In this document: piece after piece, positions 18,042 through 26,255 of the stretch
Position numbering within the stretch: position 1 is the first letter of the stretch
How the letters are laid out: each line of letters begins with the position of its first letter
NCBI GenBank assembly: GCA_016213825.1
Contig: JACQZP010000026.1
Span: 1 to 64,000, forward strand
DNA: 64,000 bases
Reading direction: 5' to 3'
Source: Acetobacterium woodii
GTDB taxonomy: Bacteria; Bacillota; Clostridia; Eubacteriales; Eubacteriaceae
Made by a program: the position numbers and the translations under genes
The notes under the pieces: generated by a model
Told to the model about the DNA's origin: nothing
Database searches by the model: none
What the model saw: the letters and a program-made list of their open reading frames with translations, nothing else

Positions 18042-19082
18042 ATGAATTCGATTGTCAATAAATTCCCTGTTTATGAAGACTTGGCTAACGGAAATACCAT
18101 AATCATTATTTATGATTTGTTTATCCTATTGCTTTTTTTATTTGAAGTTTTTCTTTTTTACAACAAGGAACGAATTGTTGAAGATGTAAAGAATAATAAA
18201 ACAAAAAAAATTAAACCGTTCCGGCGTTTTCTGGTAAAATTAATGGTCAATTATGAGTATCAAGGGATCTTGATGGTAACCGGCGTCTTACTGCTTATCT
18301 CACTGGGAGTGGTGTCGATTCATCACAAAATATTAGTCAGTGAACTGATCGGCATATTAGGGAGCTTTGGATTTTTTATCATCATTGTTTTTTTAGTTCA
18401 ACATCTTTTCATGAAAATTGATCAGTTTCAGGATATTATCGTGTCACGATTTGTGGATCTGATCTTTTACTTAATACTGGGACATTACTTTGTGTTGTTT
18501 GCAAATTTTATTTCTCCGCCAGATCTACCACTTGGTCTGATCGGATTATCATTTGCTTTATTTCTCTGTTTTGCGGTGATGATTCGAGCCATTGCCAATC
18601 CCAGCCTGATCCGGAGTTCGGTTTCAAATAGACGAAAATATCATGAGACCGCCAGTATCTTAAAAGGAATGCTTGTTCTGGTTGTTAGCGAAATGAGCAT
18701 TCTATATCTAATGGTTTATAATTGTTTTAAAGTTAATCCGGATTTTTATGTATCCAGTTCAAACCGAGCGCTGGATGCCTTTGACATGTTGTACTATATG
18801 GTCATCTCCTTTGCCACCATTGGCTATGGTGATATCCATCCGGTCAGAATCGGAGGGTCGATTTATGGCGAACTGGTAGCGATGGTCATTGGTTTGACCA
18901 GTATGTTCAGTACGGCCTGCTTTGTTGGGGCAGTGGTTGCCGGTGCCGCTCAAATGAGCTGGAATCAGGCAGCAGAAACCAATCAAGATGTTCCGCAGGA
19001 TGGCCCAGAACAGGAAACGGATAATACTCCTAAAAGTATGATCACTGTAATTCGCGAAAAACTGAAAAACAAAGAGTTGTAA
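18042..19082 (+). CDS. Two-pore-helix K+ channel-like membrane protein
   Basis: A 346-residue membrane protein. About five or six hydrophobic segments in the N-terminal 220 residues lead to a pore loop with the selectivity filter TIGYGD (near residues 264-269, in FATIGYGDIHPV), then a last membrane helix and a charged cytoplasmic tail. The filter is the K+ channel signature, so a potassium-selective channel is likely. No RCK (TrkA-like) regulatory domain is attached, which is common in many bacterial channels. GGAG precedes the ATG. It lies 26 bases before murT and may be co-transcribed, but no shared function is evident. Confidence 0.82.
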   Translation: MNSIVNKFPVYEDLANGNTIIIIYDLFILLLFLFEVFLFYNKERIVEDVKNNKTKKIKPFRRFLVKLMVNYEYQGILMVTGVLLLISLGVVSIHHKILVSELIGILGSFGFFIIIVFLVQHLFMKIDQFQDIIVSRFVDLIFYLILGHYFVLFANFISPPDLPLGLIGLSFALFLCFAVMIRAIANPSLIRSSVSNRRKYHETASILKGMLVLVVSEMSILYLMVYNCFKVNPDFYVSSSNRALDAFDMLYYMVISFATIGYGDIHPVRIGGSIYGELVAMVIGLTSMFSTACFVGAVVAGAAQMSWNQAAETNQDVPQDGPEQETDNTPKSMITVIREKLKNKEL

Positions 19083-19108
19083 GCACAATAATAGAAAGGT
19101 TATTTATA

Positions 19109-20461
19109 ATGAAATTTTATCTTGCATTATGGTTTGCAAAGCTAATGGGGATTGCCATAAAACTTGTAAGCAGGGGACGGGGCACGAACCTTCCTGGTGA
19201 AAAGGCGTTGTCAATTGATCCCAGCTTTGTTAAACATTTTAAAAATATTGATTATTCAAAAGTTGTTTTTATTACCGGTACCAATGGGAAATCATCAACG
19301 ACAAATTTAGTGACCCATATTTTAAAAGAAAACGGAAAAAAAATCGTCTCCAATCTGGAAGGTGCCAACTTACTCAGTGGAATTGCAACCATCCTTGCTA
19401 AAGAAGCTTCCCTAACCGGAAAGTTGAAGGCTGATTATTATATCTTTGAAACAGATGAGCGTTATCTTCCTTTAATATATGCCCAGTTACCGGCAGAAAA
19501 CATGTTGATTACCAATCTGCAAAAAGACCAGGTGCAGCGTAACGGCGATCCGGATTTCATTATCCGAAAACTAAAAGAGGTCATTAATCCCAAAATGACA
19601 CTAATTTTGAATAATGAAGAACCGCGATCCCGATTTTTTGAGGAAATCGCCCGTCGTTCCATTTATTACAGCGTTTCCCGTCATGATGAATCCTTCACCA
19701 AAGGCAACGATTATCCCACCCAGGCATGTCCTAAATGTCATCATGACATGAGTTTTGACTATTATAATGTGGATAGTATCGGAGCATTCCATTGTGAGCA
19801 CTGTGGGTTTGCCAGCAAAACAAATCCGGAATATGAAGTGACCGATATTAACTTCAGCGATAGAACCTTTAAGCTGAAAGGTGTTGTTTTTCATATGCCC
19901 TATGATTTGCCCTTTATGTTTTACAATTATGCCGGCGCATTGGCTGTTTGTGAAGAAATTTGCGGGATTGTTCCAGTTGCGGCAGCAAAAGCTTTTGAGA
20001 ATTTTAAAAACATCGGTGGTCGGTTTGAAGTATTAAAGTACAATAATAAGACCATCAAATACATGCGGATCAAACAGGAGAATCCGGATACTCTCCAAAG
20101 TGCTCTGAATATTATGGCATCCGATAGCAACGAAAAAATGGTGGCTCTGGGCTTATATGTGGTTAATGATTTTGTCCCTCATTATATTAATACCTTCTAT
20201 GCCTTTGACTGTGATTTTAAACCATTGATTGACTCAAATGTCGAGAAGTATCTCTGCTTTTCTGAGCACGTTTCTTATGATACGGCTAACCGCCTGATCT
20301 ATGAAGGGGTCAGCAAAGACGACATCACCATTATGGACAGCGATGATATTAAAGAAATCTTTGCCGAAATTGACCGGGCAGAAACCGATAATATTTATCT
20401 GATCACATGGATTTCCACCTTTGAAAAGATGAAAAAATTCATCGAAGGAGGACAGAACTAA
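19109..20461 (+). CDS. murT: MurT-like Mur ligase family protein
   Basis: A 450-residue Mur ligase of the MurT family, the ATP-dependent partner that amidates lipid II glutamate with ammonia from GatD. The P-loop GTNGKSST is near residues 57-64. A four-Cys zinc ribbon (CPKCHHD and CEHC, about residues 207-230) and a DUF1727-type C-terminal domain follow. In the segment that carries the MurT catalytic Asp of Gram-positive cocci, this protein reads FYAFDCDF in place of the usual WLWDADF. The stop overlaps the start of the GatD-like gene by 1 base. The ligase half looks intact, but see the partner, which lacks its glutaminase residues. Confidence 0.85.
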   Translation: MKFYLALWFAKLMGIAIKLVSRGRGTNLPGEKALSIDPSFVKHFKNIDYSKVVFITGTNGKSSTTNLVTHILKENGKKIVSNLEGANLLSGIATILAKEASLTGKLKADYYIFETDERYLPLIYAQLPAENMLITNLQKDQVQRNGDPDFIIRKLKEVINPKMTLILNNEEPRSRFFEEIARRSIYYSVSRHDESFTKGNDYPTQACPKCHHDMSFDYYNVDSIGAFHCEHCGFASKTNPEYEVTDINFSDRTFKLKGVVFHMPYDLPFMFYNYAGALAVCEEICGIVPVAAAKAFENFKNIGGRFEVLKYNNKTIKYMRIKQENPDTLQSALNIMASDSNEKMVALGLYVVNDFVPHYINTFYAFDCDFKPLIDSNVEKYLCFSEHVSYDTANRLIYEGVSKDDITIMDSDDIKEIFAEIDRAETDNIYLITWISTFEKMKKFIEGGQN

Positions 20462-21225
20462 TGACGCAGTTAATTAAAATAGGATGGCTTTTCCCCAATA
20501 TGTTTAATCTACATGGCGACCGTGGTAATATTTTAGCCATCAAGGCAGAAGCGCAAAGACGGGGTTATGCCGTCGAGATCGAACAGATCAATCTCGATTC
20601 CGAAGCCTTTAATCCCATGGATTTTGATTTTCTTTTCTGTCCACCGGGTGAAATGGAACATTTCAAACCAGTGGTTGAATTCTTAGAACACCACAAAGAT
20701 GAATTAATTGCTTACATTGAAGAACATCCCATGCTGGTGACCGGAACAACGGTCAGTCTTTTTGGAAAATTGATTCATCGTGATGATAATAGTACCATTG
20801 AAGGATTGGGAATACTCAGCCTGGAAACAACCGAAAATCATTCCGTTTATGGGGATGACATCTATTACAGCTGTCAATACAATGGCAAAGAAATGGAGAT
20901 CATTGGCAGTCAGATTCAAATGATGGATTTGGAAATCAATGAAGAATCCCCCTTTGGTCGATTGAAATATGGCTATGGCAATACGGGCAAAACGAAATAC
21001 GAAGGAGCAATCAGTGGTAAGGGGATCTTTACAAATACCCTGGGACCCATTCTGGTGTGTAATCCCTGGTTAACTGAAGAAATCATCAATTTGATTGAAG
21101 TCAACAAAGGTTGGACCGCCTTCGAAGCACATCGCGATAATTCGCTGGAACTGATGTCATTAAAAACTAAAACTGCGTTAATTGAGAAAAAAGAAACCCG
21201 GCTTGTAAAACTGAGTGAACGCTAA
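20461..21225 (+). CDS. GatD-like glutamine amidotransferase homologue lacking catalytic Cys and His
   Basis: A 254-residue class I glutamine amidotransferase-fold protein of the CobB/CobQ type, coupled to murT. GatD normally frees ammonia from glutamine with a Cys-His pair. In the segment corresponding to ICGGYQFLG of Staphylococcus aureus GatD, this protein has TGTTVSLFG, so the nucleophile position is Gly95. In the segment corresponding to TYLHGP it has TNTLGP, so the His position is Leu194. Flanking residues EGLGIL and YGYGN are kept, so the alignment is secure. The fold and pairing persist but hydrolysis of glutamine by the usual route should not. It may be a scaffold, a regulatory subunit, or part of a different ligase that uses another amine. 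Confidence 0.8.
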   Translation: MTQLIKIGWLFPNMFNLHGDRGNILAIKAEAQRRGYAVEIEQINLDSEAFNPMDFDFLFCPPGEMEHFKPVVEFLEHHKDELIAYIEEHPMLVTGTTVSLFGKLIHRDDNSTIEGLGILSLETTENHSVYGDDIYYSCQYNGKEMEIIGSQIQMMDLEINEESPFGRLKYGYGNTGKTKYEGAISGKGIFTNTLGPILVCNPWLTEEIINLIEVNKGWTAFEAHRDNSLELMSLKTKTALIEKKETRLVKLSER

Positions 21226-21240
21226 AAGAAAGAAAAAACA

Positions 21241-22284
21241 GTGAAAAAGAAAAAAGTGATTATTGGATTAAGCGGCGGAATCGACAGTGCCGCTTCCGCT
21301 TATCTGTTAAAAAATGAAGGTTACGAGGTTATTGGCGTAACCTTTAATTTTTTCAATGCCGAAAATACGATTAAAGCAGCTAAAGCTGTTGCTGAAAAAC
21401 TGAATATTGAACATCACGTCCTTGAAGCTCAGGATCCGTTCAAGAAAAAAGTCATCCAACCCTTTGTCGAAGGTTACAAAAATGGAGAAACCCCTAATCC
21501 CTGTATGTTATGCAATCAGCAGATGAAATTCAGACTGCTCCGGGAATTTGCCGATGCCAACGACCAGGCGATGATTGCTACTGGGCATTATGCGGAAGTT
21601 CGGAAAACTGGCGATGATTATCAGCTTTTTGCCAGCCAGAATCCCAATAAGGATCAGTCTTATTTTTTGTATCATCTGGATCAGCAAACTTTGAGCCGAC
21701 TCATCTTTCCATTAAACAGTTTTGAATCCAAGGATGAAGTGCGAAAGATTATTATGGAGCTATTGCCTGAGCTTTCTCGAGGCGGTGAAAGCCAAGGGAT
21801 TTGTTTTATCCCTAAAAAAAGCCACAGTTTATTTCTAAAACAAGCAGTTTTTGGATCCAATCCAACGCCAACTGGCAATTTTGTGGATCGGTCCGGAAAA
21901 ATACTGGGCCGTCATGCGGGAATCCATGGTTTTACACTGGGTCAAACCCGGGGGTTGGGGATCCGCAGTGATAAACGGCTGGCAGTAATTGATGTGATAC
22001 CCGAGACTAATACGGTGGTTGTGGATGAAGAGGAAGCCCTCTACCAGTGCGAAATATTTATTGATCGCCTACATTTTCAACTTAAAGAGGGTTTGCCGGA
22101 AACAGATTTTGCTTTTAAAACCTGCCGATGGGGGTATGAATATGAGGGCACTGTTAAAATGCTTTCAAAGACAGAGGCTATGATTCATTGCCACCAGCCG
22201 GTGCGAGCACCGGCTCCGGGTCAGGCCCTGGTTTTTTATCGTGGGCGTCAGGTTCTCGGCGGCGGGATAATAAAAAGATTTTAA
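21241..22284 (+). CDS. mnmA: MnmA-type tRNA 2-thiouridylase family protein
   Basis: A 347-residue member of the MnmA/TrmU family that makes 2-thiouridine at tRNA position 34. The PP-loop GLSGGIDSAASA is near residues 9-20; NPCMLCNQQMKF (about 87-98) carries the first catalytic Cys, ATGHYAEV follows, and SQGICFIP (about 184-191) carries the second. The C-terminal beta-barrel region begins near GQTRGLGI. The N-terminal segment lacks the usual MKNWDD-like insertion and several motifs are divergent, so it may be a paralogue with a different RNA or sulfur substrate. It starts 15 bases after the GatD-like gene and is the last gene before a palindromic repeat. Confidence 0.82.
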   Translation: MKKKKVIIGLSGGIDSAASAYLLKNEGYEVIGVTFNFFNAENTIKAAKAVAEKLNIEHHVLEAQDPFKKKVIQPFVEGYKNGETPNPCMLCNQQMKFRLLREFADANDQAMIATGHYAEVRKTGDDYQLFASQNPNKDQSYFLYHLDQQTLSRLIFPLNSFESKDEVRKIIMELLPELSRGGESQGICFIPKKSHSLFLKQAVFGSNPTPTGNFVDRSGKILGRHAGIHGFTLGQTRGLGIRSDKRLAVIDVIPETNTVVVDEEEALYQCEIFIDRLHFQLKEGLPETDFAFKTCRWGYEYEGTVKMLSKTEAMIHCHQPVRAPAPGQALVFYRGRQVLGGGIIKRF

Positions 22285-22359
22285 ATAACCGGCGATTAGG
22301 TTATAATGAGTCCAGTTATTTTGCTTGAATTGACAAAATGCTTTGAATAAAATGAGATA

Positions 22360-22532
22360 TTAGGCATTTGCGAAATTAAAAAACATCGAACAATGGTTGC
22401 TTTGGGTGCAGTTTCCACAAACAATTTCGTAACGTGTAGGCGAACAGTTCAGCGAACTGTCCGCCGTACAGTGTAGAAATTGTTTCGTGCGAAACTGGGC
22501 ACAAAGCTCACAGTAGTTTCGCAATTACCTAA
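22360..22532 (+). repeat. Dispersed palindromic repeat, copy 2
   Basis: The ends TTAGGCATTTGCGAAA and TTTCGCAATTACCTAA are near-perfect inverted repeats. Inside, CAGTTTC/GAAACTG, GCTTTG/CAAAGC and AACAATTT/AAATTGTT also face each other, so almost the whole ~170 bp can fold on itself. It lies between mnmA and glmM and encodes nothing. It matches copy 3 in the same orientation and copies 1 and 4 in reverse. Confidence 0.85.
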
Positions 22533-22561
22533 AATGAGACAAACTAAGGAGTTTTATATAG

Positions 22562-23899
22562 ATGGGAAAATTATTTGGTACCGATGGGGTTCGTGGTATT
22601 TTTGAAAAAGAATTGACGCTGGAGCTGGCTTATGGTTTAGGCCAGGCCGGCGCCAGCGTTTTAGGGAGAAACGCCCACCGTCCCAGCATTGTCATTGGCA
22701 TGGATACCCGGGAATCCGGTTGTGCTCTGGAAAAGGCCTTAGCTGATGGAATTTTGTCAGTCGGCGGCGAAGTTGTGCTAGTCGGGGTGCTGCCAACCCC
22801 TGCCATTGCTGTCATTACCAAAGAACTTAAGGCTGATGCGGGTGTAGTGATTTCAGCCTCTCACAATCCTTATGAATTCAATGGCATTAAATTTTTTAAC
22901 AGCCAGGGATTTAAACTGGCAGACGTGGTGGAGAATGAAATAGAAGCCATCATTCTGGAAAAAAAAGAAATCGAAAAGAAAGATGGCGGTTGCATCAGAC
23001 AACTTGAAAATCCCGAGCACTTTTATCTCGGTCATATTAAAAAGGCCATAAAAGGGGATTTATCAGGACTTAAGGTGGTAATCGACTGTGCCAATGGTGC
23101 ATCTCATGCCATTGCCCCCGGTTTTTTTAGTAGTCTTGGTGCTGAAGTCATTGTCATCGGGGATTGTCCCAATGGTAAAAATATCAACGCCGGGTGTGGA
23201 TCCACCCATATGCAGTTATTACAGAATCAGGTGTTGATCGAGAAAGCCGACATTGGAATTGCCTTTGATGGTGATGCAGACCGTTGTCTGGCAGTTGATA
23301 ACGCTGGGAACATCATCGACGGCGATAAAATTATGAACCTTATTGGCGCCAAAATGAAAGCCTGCAATACGCTAAAAAAAGACACCGTTGTTGTCACGGT
23401 GATGAGCAACATCGGGCTGGATATGGCCTTAAGCGCGGCCGGTTGCAAAACCATCAAAACTGACGTTGGCGATCGCTATGTGTTAGAAGCCATGATTGCA
23501 GGGGATTACAATCTCGGCGGCGAACAATCCGGTCATTTGATTCTTTTAGATCACAATACCACCGGTGATGGCATGCTTACCGCTTTAATGCTATTGGAAT
23601 TATTAAAGGAAGACAGCCGGGACGCAAAAACACTGGGAGATTTAATGACGGTTTACCCACAGATACTGGTCAATGCCCGAGTTGAAAATTCAAAAAAACA
23701 TGATTATCTCAAAGATACACAAATCCAACAGCGAATTTTGGAAGTGGAAGCTCATTTTCAAGGCCAGGGTCGGGTTTTGATCCGTCCTTCCGGGACAGAA
23801 CCTTTGGTGCGGGTAATGATCGAAGGAAAAGACCAGGTAGAATTAACGGCCATTGCCAATGAACTGGCATTATTGATTGAACAGCGATTAGGATGCTAA
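22562..23899 (+). CDS. glmM: Phosphoglucosamine mutase
   Basis: A 445-residue alpha-D-phosphohexomutase that converts glucosamine-6-phosphate to glucosamine-1-phosphate for UDP-GlcNAc synthesis. The start MGKLFGTDGVRG is typical of GlmM. The phosphoserine loop VISASHNPYEFNGIKFF is near residue 98, the Mg2+ loop FDGDADR near residues 238-244, the sugar loop GGEQSGH, and the phosphate-binding loop RPSGTEPLVRVM near the C-terminus. Length is normal. CTAAGGAG precedes the ATG. glmS, the enzyme that makes its substrate, lies next downstream behind a ribozyme. Confidence 0.97.
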   Translation: MGKLFGTDGVRGIFEKELTLELAYGLGQAGASVLGRNAHRPSIVIGMDTRESGCALEKALADGILSVGGEVVLVGVLPTPAIAVITKELKADAGVVISASHNPYEFNGIKFFNSQGFKLADVVENEIEAIILEKKEIEKKDGGCIRQLENPEHFYLGHIKKAIKGDLSGLKVVIDCANGASHAIAPGFFSSLGAEVIVIGDCPNGKNINAGCGSTHMQLLQNQVLIEKADIGIAFDGDADRCLAVDNAGNIIDGDKIMNLIGAKMKACNTLKKDTVVVTVMSNIGLDMALSAAGCKTIKTDVGDRYVLEAMIAGDYNLGGEQSGHLILLDHNTTGDGMLTALMLLELLKEDSRDAKTLGDLMTVYPQILVNARVENSKKHDYLKDTQIQQRILEVEAHFQGQGRVLIRPSGTEPLVRVMIEGKDQVELTAIANELALLIEQRLGC

Positions 23900-24002
23900 A
23901 AATTTAAATTTACGAAATGACTGTCGGTATTAATTTCTCTGTTGGGAATAATTTCATCTAAATTGTTGCGGCTAAAACTTAAAAAATTAAAACAACTTAA
24001 AG

Positions 24003-24030
24003 AAATGAGGGTTTCGGCGCTCATTTTTTT
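24003..24030 (+). terminator. Terminator after glmM
   Basis: AAATGAG (24003-24009) pairs with CTCATTT (24020-24026) and is followed by further Ts. The stem is short, so it is a moderate terminator; its T-run touches the glmS promoter. Confidence 0.6.
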
Positions 24031-24057
24031 GTGTTAAAAAGGCTTTTATGTTAGAAT
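24029..24057 (+). promoter_or_regulatory. Candidate glmS promoter
   Basis: TTGTGT (24029-24034) and TAGAAT (24052-24057) are spaced by 17 bases, about 50 bases before the ribozyme core. Both hexamers depart from consensus. Confidence 0.5.
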
Positions 24058-24099
24058 AAGCCAGTATGTATTTGGGTATAAAGAAACAAGGACCAAAAC

Positions 24100-24250
24100 C
24101 AAAGACAGCAAAAGAAGCGCCAGAACTCAAGTGATGGTCCACACAAAGATTGAGTTGACGAGGACAGGGAGTATCGAAAATTCGGCGGATGCCCTGAAGA
24201 ATTGCAGTTTAAATCTGAGAAGTGATTTTCAGCACAAAGGCTGCATAATT
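24100..24250 (+). ncRNA. glmS ribozyme (GlcN6P-activated self-cleaving riboswitch)
   Basis: The core AGCGCCAGAACT begins at 24116, with predicted self-cleavage between A24116 and G24117. The P2 strands GAACTCAA and TTGAGTT pair, followed by the conserved TTGACGAGG (24155-24163) and TATCGAAAATTCGGCGGATG (24172-24191). These strings match the known glmS ribozyme core in Bacillus subtilis. It precedes the glmS ATG at 24271. Binding of glucosamine-6-phosphate triggers cleavage and mRNA decay, a feedback on GlmS. The 3' boundary is approximate. Confidence 0.95.
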
Positions 24251-24270
24251 TTTGAAAAATAGGTGAAAAA

Positions 24271-26094
24271 ATGTGTGGAATTGTAGGTTATATCGGAGAT
24301 AAACAAGCTCAGGATGTTTTAATCAGTGGTCTTTCCCGATTGGAATACCGGGGGTATGACTCAGCTGGAATTGCTACCATTGAAGACGATGCGCTACGGG
24401 TTGAGAAGAAAAAAGGGCGGTTGGTAAATCTGGAAAATATTCTGGAGAAGACGCCGCTTTCAGGCAAGGTTGGCATTGGCCATACTCGTTGGGCTACCCA
24501 TGGGGTGCCATCAGACCTAAACGCCCATCCCCATGCAAGTGTCAATCGCGAGATTGCGGTGGTGCATAACGGTATTATTGAAAACTATATGCCTCTTAAA
24601 GAAGAATTAAAATCACAGGGACATATATTTGTTTCAGATACCGATACAGAAGTCATTGCCCACTTACTCAATGCGCTTTATACCGGTGATATTGTCGAAA
24701 CCGTTCAAATAGCCATGGGCAAAATGAAGGGCTCTTATGCGCTGGGGATACTCTGTGCTAATGAACCAGATAAAATTGTTGCAGTACGTAAAGACAGCCC
24801 GCTGATTGTCGGACTGGGAAACGGCGAGAATTTTATCGCTTCGGATATTCCGGCGATTTTAAACTATACCCGAGAAGTTTATTTGTTGGATAACGGTGAA
24901 ATTGCAGTGTTGACTAAAGATAACATTCAAGTGTTGAACATTGCGGGAGAGATTATCGACAAAGAAATATTTGTGGTGGATTGGGATCCGGGAGCGGCTG
25001 AAAAAGAAGGTTACGATCATTTTATGATGAAAGAAATGGTGGAACAGCCCAAAGCCATGATGGAAGCATTAATGGGGCGATGTTGCGAGAGTAGCATATC
25101 CTTTACCGGGTTGAAGCTCAACGAAGAAATGATGAAACAGATCAACCGGATTCAGATTGTCGCCTGCGGAACGGCCTACCATGCCGGGATGGTGGGAAAA
25201 TATTACTTTGAAAAATTTGCACGTATCAGTGTCGAAGCAGAAGTCGCCTCAGAATATCGTTATAAAAATCCGATTGTGGATAAAAATACCCTCCTGATTG
25301 TGATCAGTCAATCTGGGGAAACCGCTGACACTTTGGCAGCGATTCGGTTGGCCAAAGATCGCGGTGCCTGGGTTCTAGCCGTTACTAATGTGGTTGGCAG
25401 TTCCATCGCCAGAGAAGCCGATGATGTGATTTATACCAATGCTGGACCGGAAATTGCGGTAGCGTCCACCAAGGCTTATGTCACTCAGGTGGGTTGTATG
25501 ATGTTGTTAGCTTCCTATCTAGGCAAGCTCAATGGCAAACTGGGGAAAGCAGATGCGGCCCGGATTTGTCATAGTCTGATGATGACTCCGGGGCTGATTG
25601 ACAAAGCTCTGGAAACCCAGGAAGTCATTAAGGCCTTTGCGGATAAAAATCATAAAATCTATGATCTCTTTTATATGGGCCGAGGCCTCGATTTGTACAC
25701 CTGCATGGAAGGTTCTCTCAAACTTAAGGAAATATCCTATATCCATTCCGAAGCCTATGCTGCTGGCGAGCTTAAGCACGGACCGATTGCGTTAATCGAA
25801 GAGGGCACTATTGTAGTAGCAATGTGTACCCAGGAAAATGTTTTCGAAAAAATGTTGAGCAACATTAAAGAAGTAAAGGCCCGAGGGGCTCATGTTTTAG
25901 CCATTGTCCAGGAAGGCCATGAGGATATTGCCTCAGAAGTGGATGAGGTTTGGGTGATCCCCAATATGGATGATGATATCACGCCGATTCCGGCGGTGGT
26001 TTATCTGCAGCTATTGGCCTATTATCTAGCGGTGGCCAGAGGCTGTGACGTTGATAAACCGAAAAATTTAGCCAAAAGCGTAACAGTTGAGTAA
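24271..26094 (+). CDS. glmS: Glutamine--fructose-6-phosphate aminotransferase
   Basis: A 607-residue enzyme that makes glucosamine-6-phosphate from fructose-6-phosphate and glutamine, the first step to UDP-GlcNAc. The N-terminal glutaminase starts MCGIVGYIG, with Cys2 as nucleophile after Met removal; HTRWATHG and an HNGIIEN segment are present. Two SIS sugar-isomerase domains follow (about 285-430 and 455-600), with SQSGETADTLAA and the C-terminal DKPKNLAKSVTVE typical of GlmS. The gene is controlled by the glmS ribozyme in its leader. AGGTG is about six bases before the ATG. Length is normal (600-610). Confidence 0.98.
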   Translation: MCGIVGYIGDKQAQDVLISGLSRLEYRGYDSAGIATIEDDALRVEKKKGRLVNLENILEKTPLSGKVGIGHTRWATHGVPSDLNAHPHASVNREIAVVHNGIIENYMPLKEELKSQGHIFVSDTDTEVIAHLLNALYTGDIVETVQIAMGKMKGSYALGILCANEPDKIVAVRKDSPLIVGLGNGENFIASDIPAILNYTREVYLLDNGEIAVLTKDNIQVLNIAGEIIDKEIFVVDWDPGAAEKEGYDHFMMKEMVEQPKAMMEALMGRCCESSISFTGLKLNEEMMKQINRIQIVACGTAYHAGMVGKYYFEKFARISVEAEVASEYRYKNPIVDKNTLLIVISQSGETADTLAAIRLAKDRGAWVLAVTNVVGSSIAREADDVIYTNAGPEIAVASTKAYVTQVGCMMLLASYLGKLNGKLGKADAARICHSLMMTPGLIDKALETQEVIKAFADKNHKIYDLFYMGRGLDLYTCMEGSLKLKEISYIHSEAYAAGELKHGPIALIEEGTIVVAMCTQENVFEKMLSNIKEVKARGAHVLAIVQEGHEDIASEVDEVWVIPNMDDDITPIPAVVYLQLLAYYLAVARGCDVDKPKNLAKSVTVE

Positions 26095-26175
26095 GGTCAG
26101 TTTTTAAATTTTGATGTTGTGTAAGCACCTGAAAAGTTTGTAATGAAATAAACACTTAAAGATTGCATTTTACAA

Positions 26176-26210
26176 AAGAGGTAGGAAATCTAAATTTCCT
26201 GCTTCTTTTT
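26176..26210 (+). terminator. Terminator after glmS
   Basis: AAGAGGTAGGAAAT (26176-26189) pairs with ATTTCCTGCTTCTT with one mismatch and is followed by Ts. Confidence 0.8.
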
Positions 26211-26255
26211 AGTTGGTTTTAAACTCTTTTACTGTTTAGGACTAGAACTCTCAAT

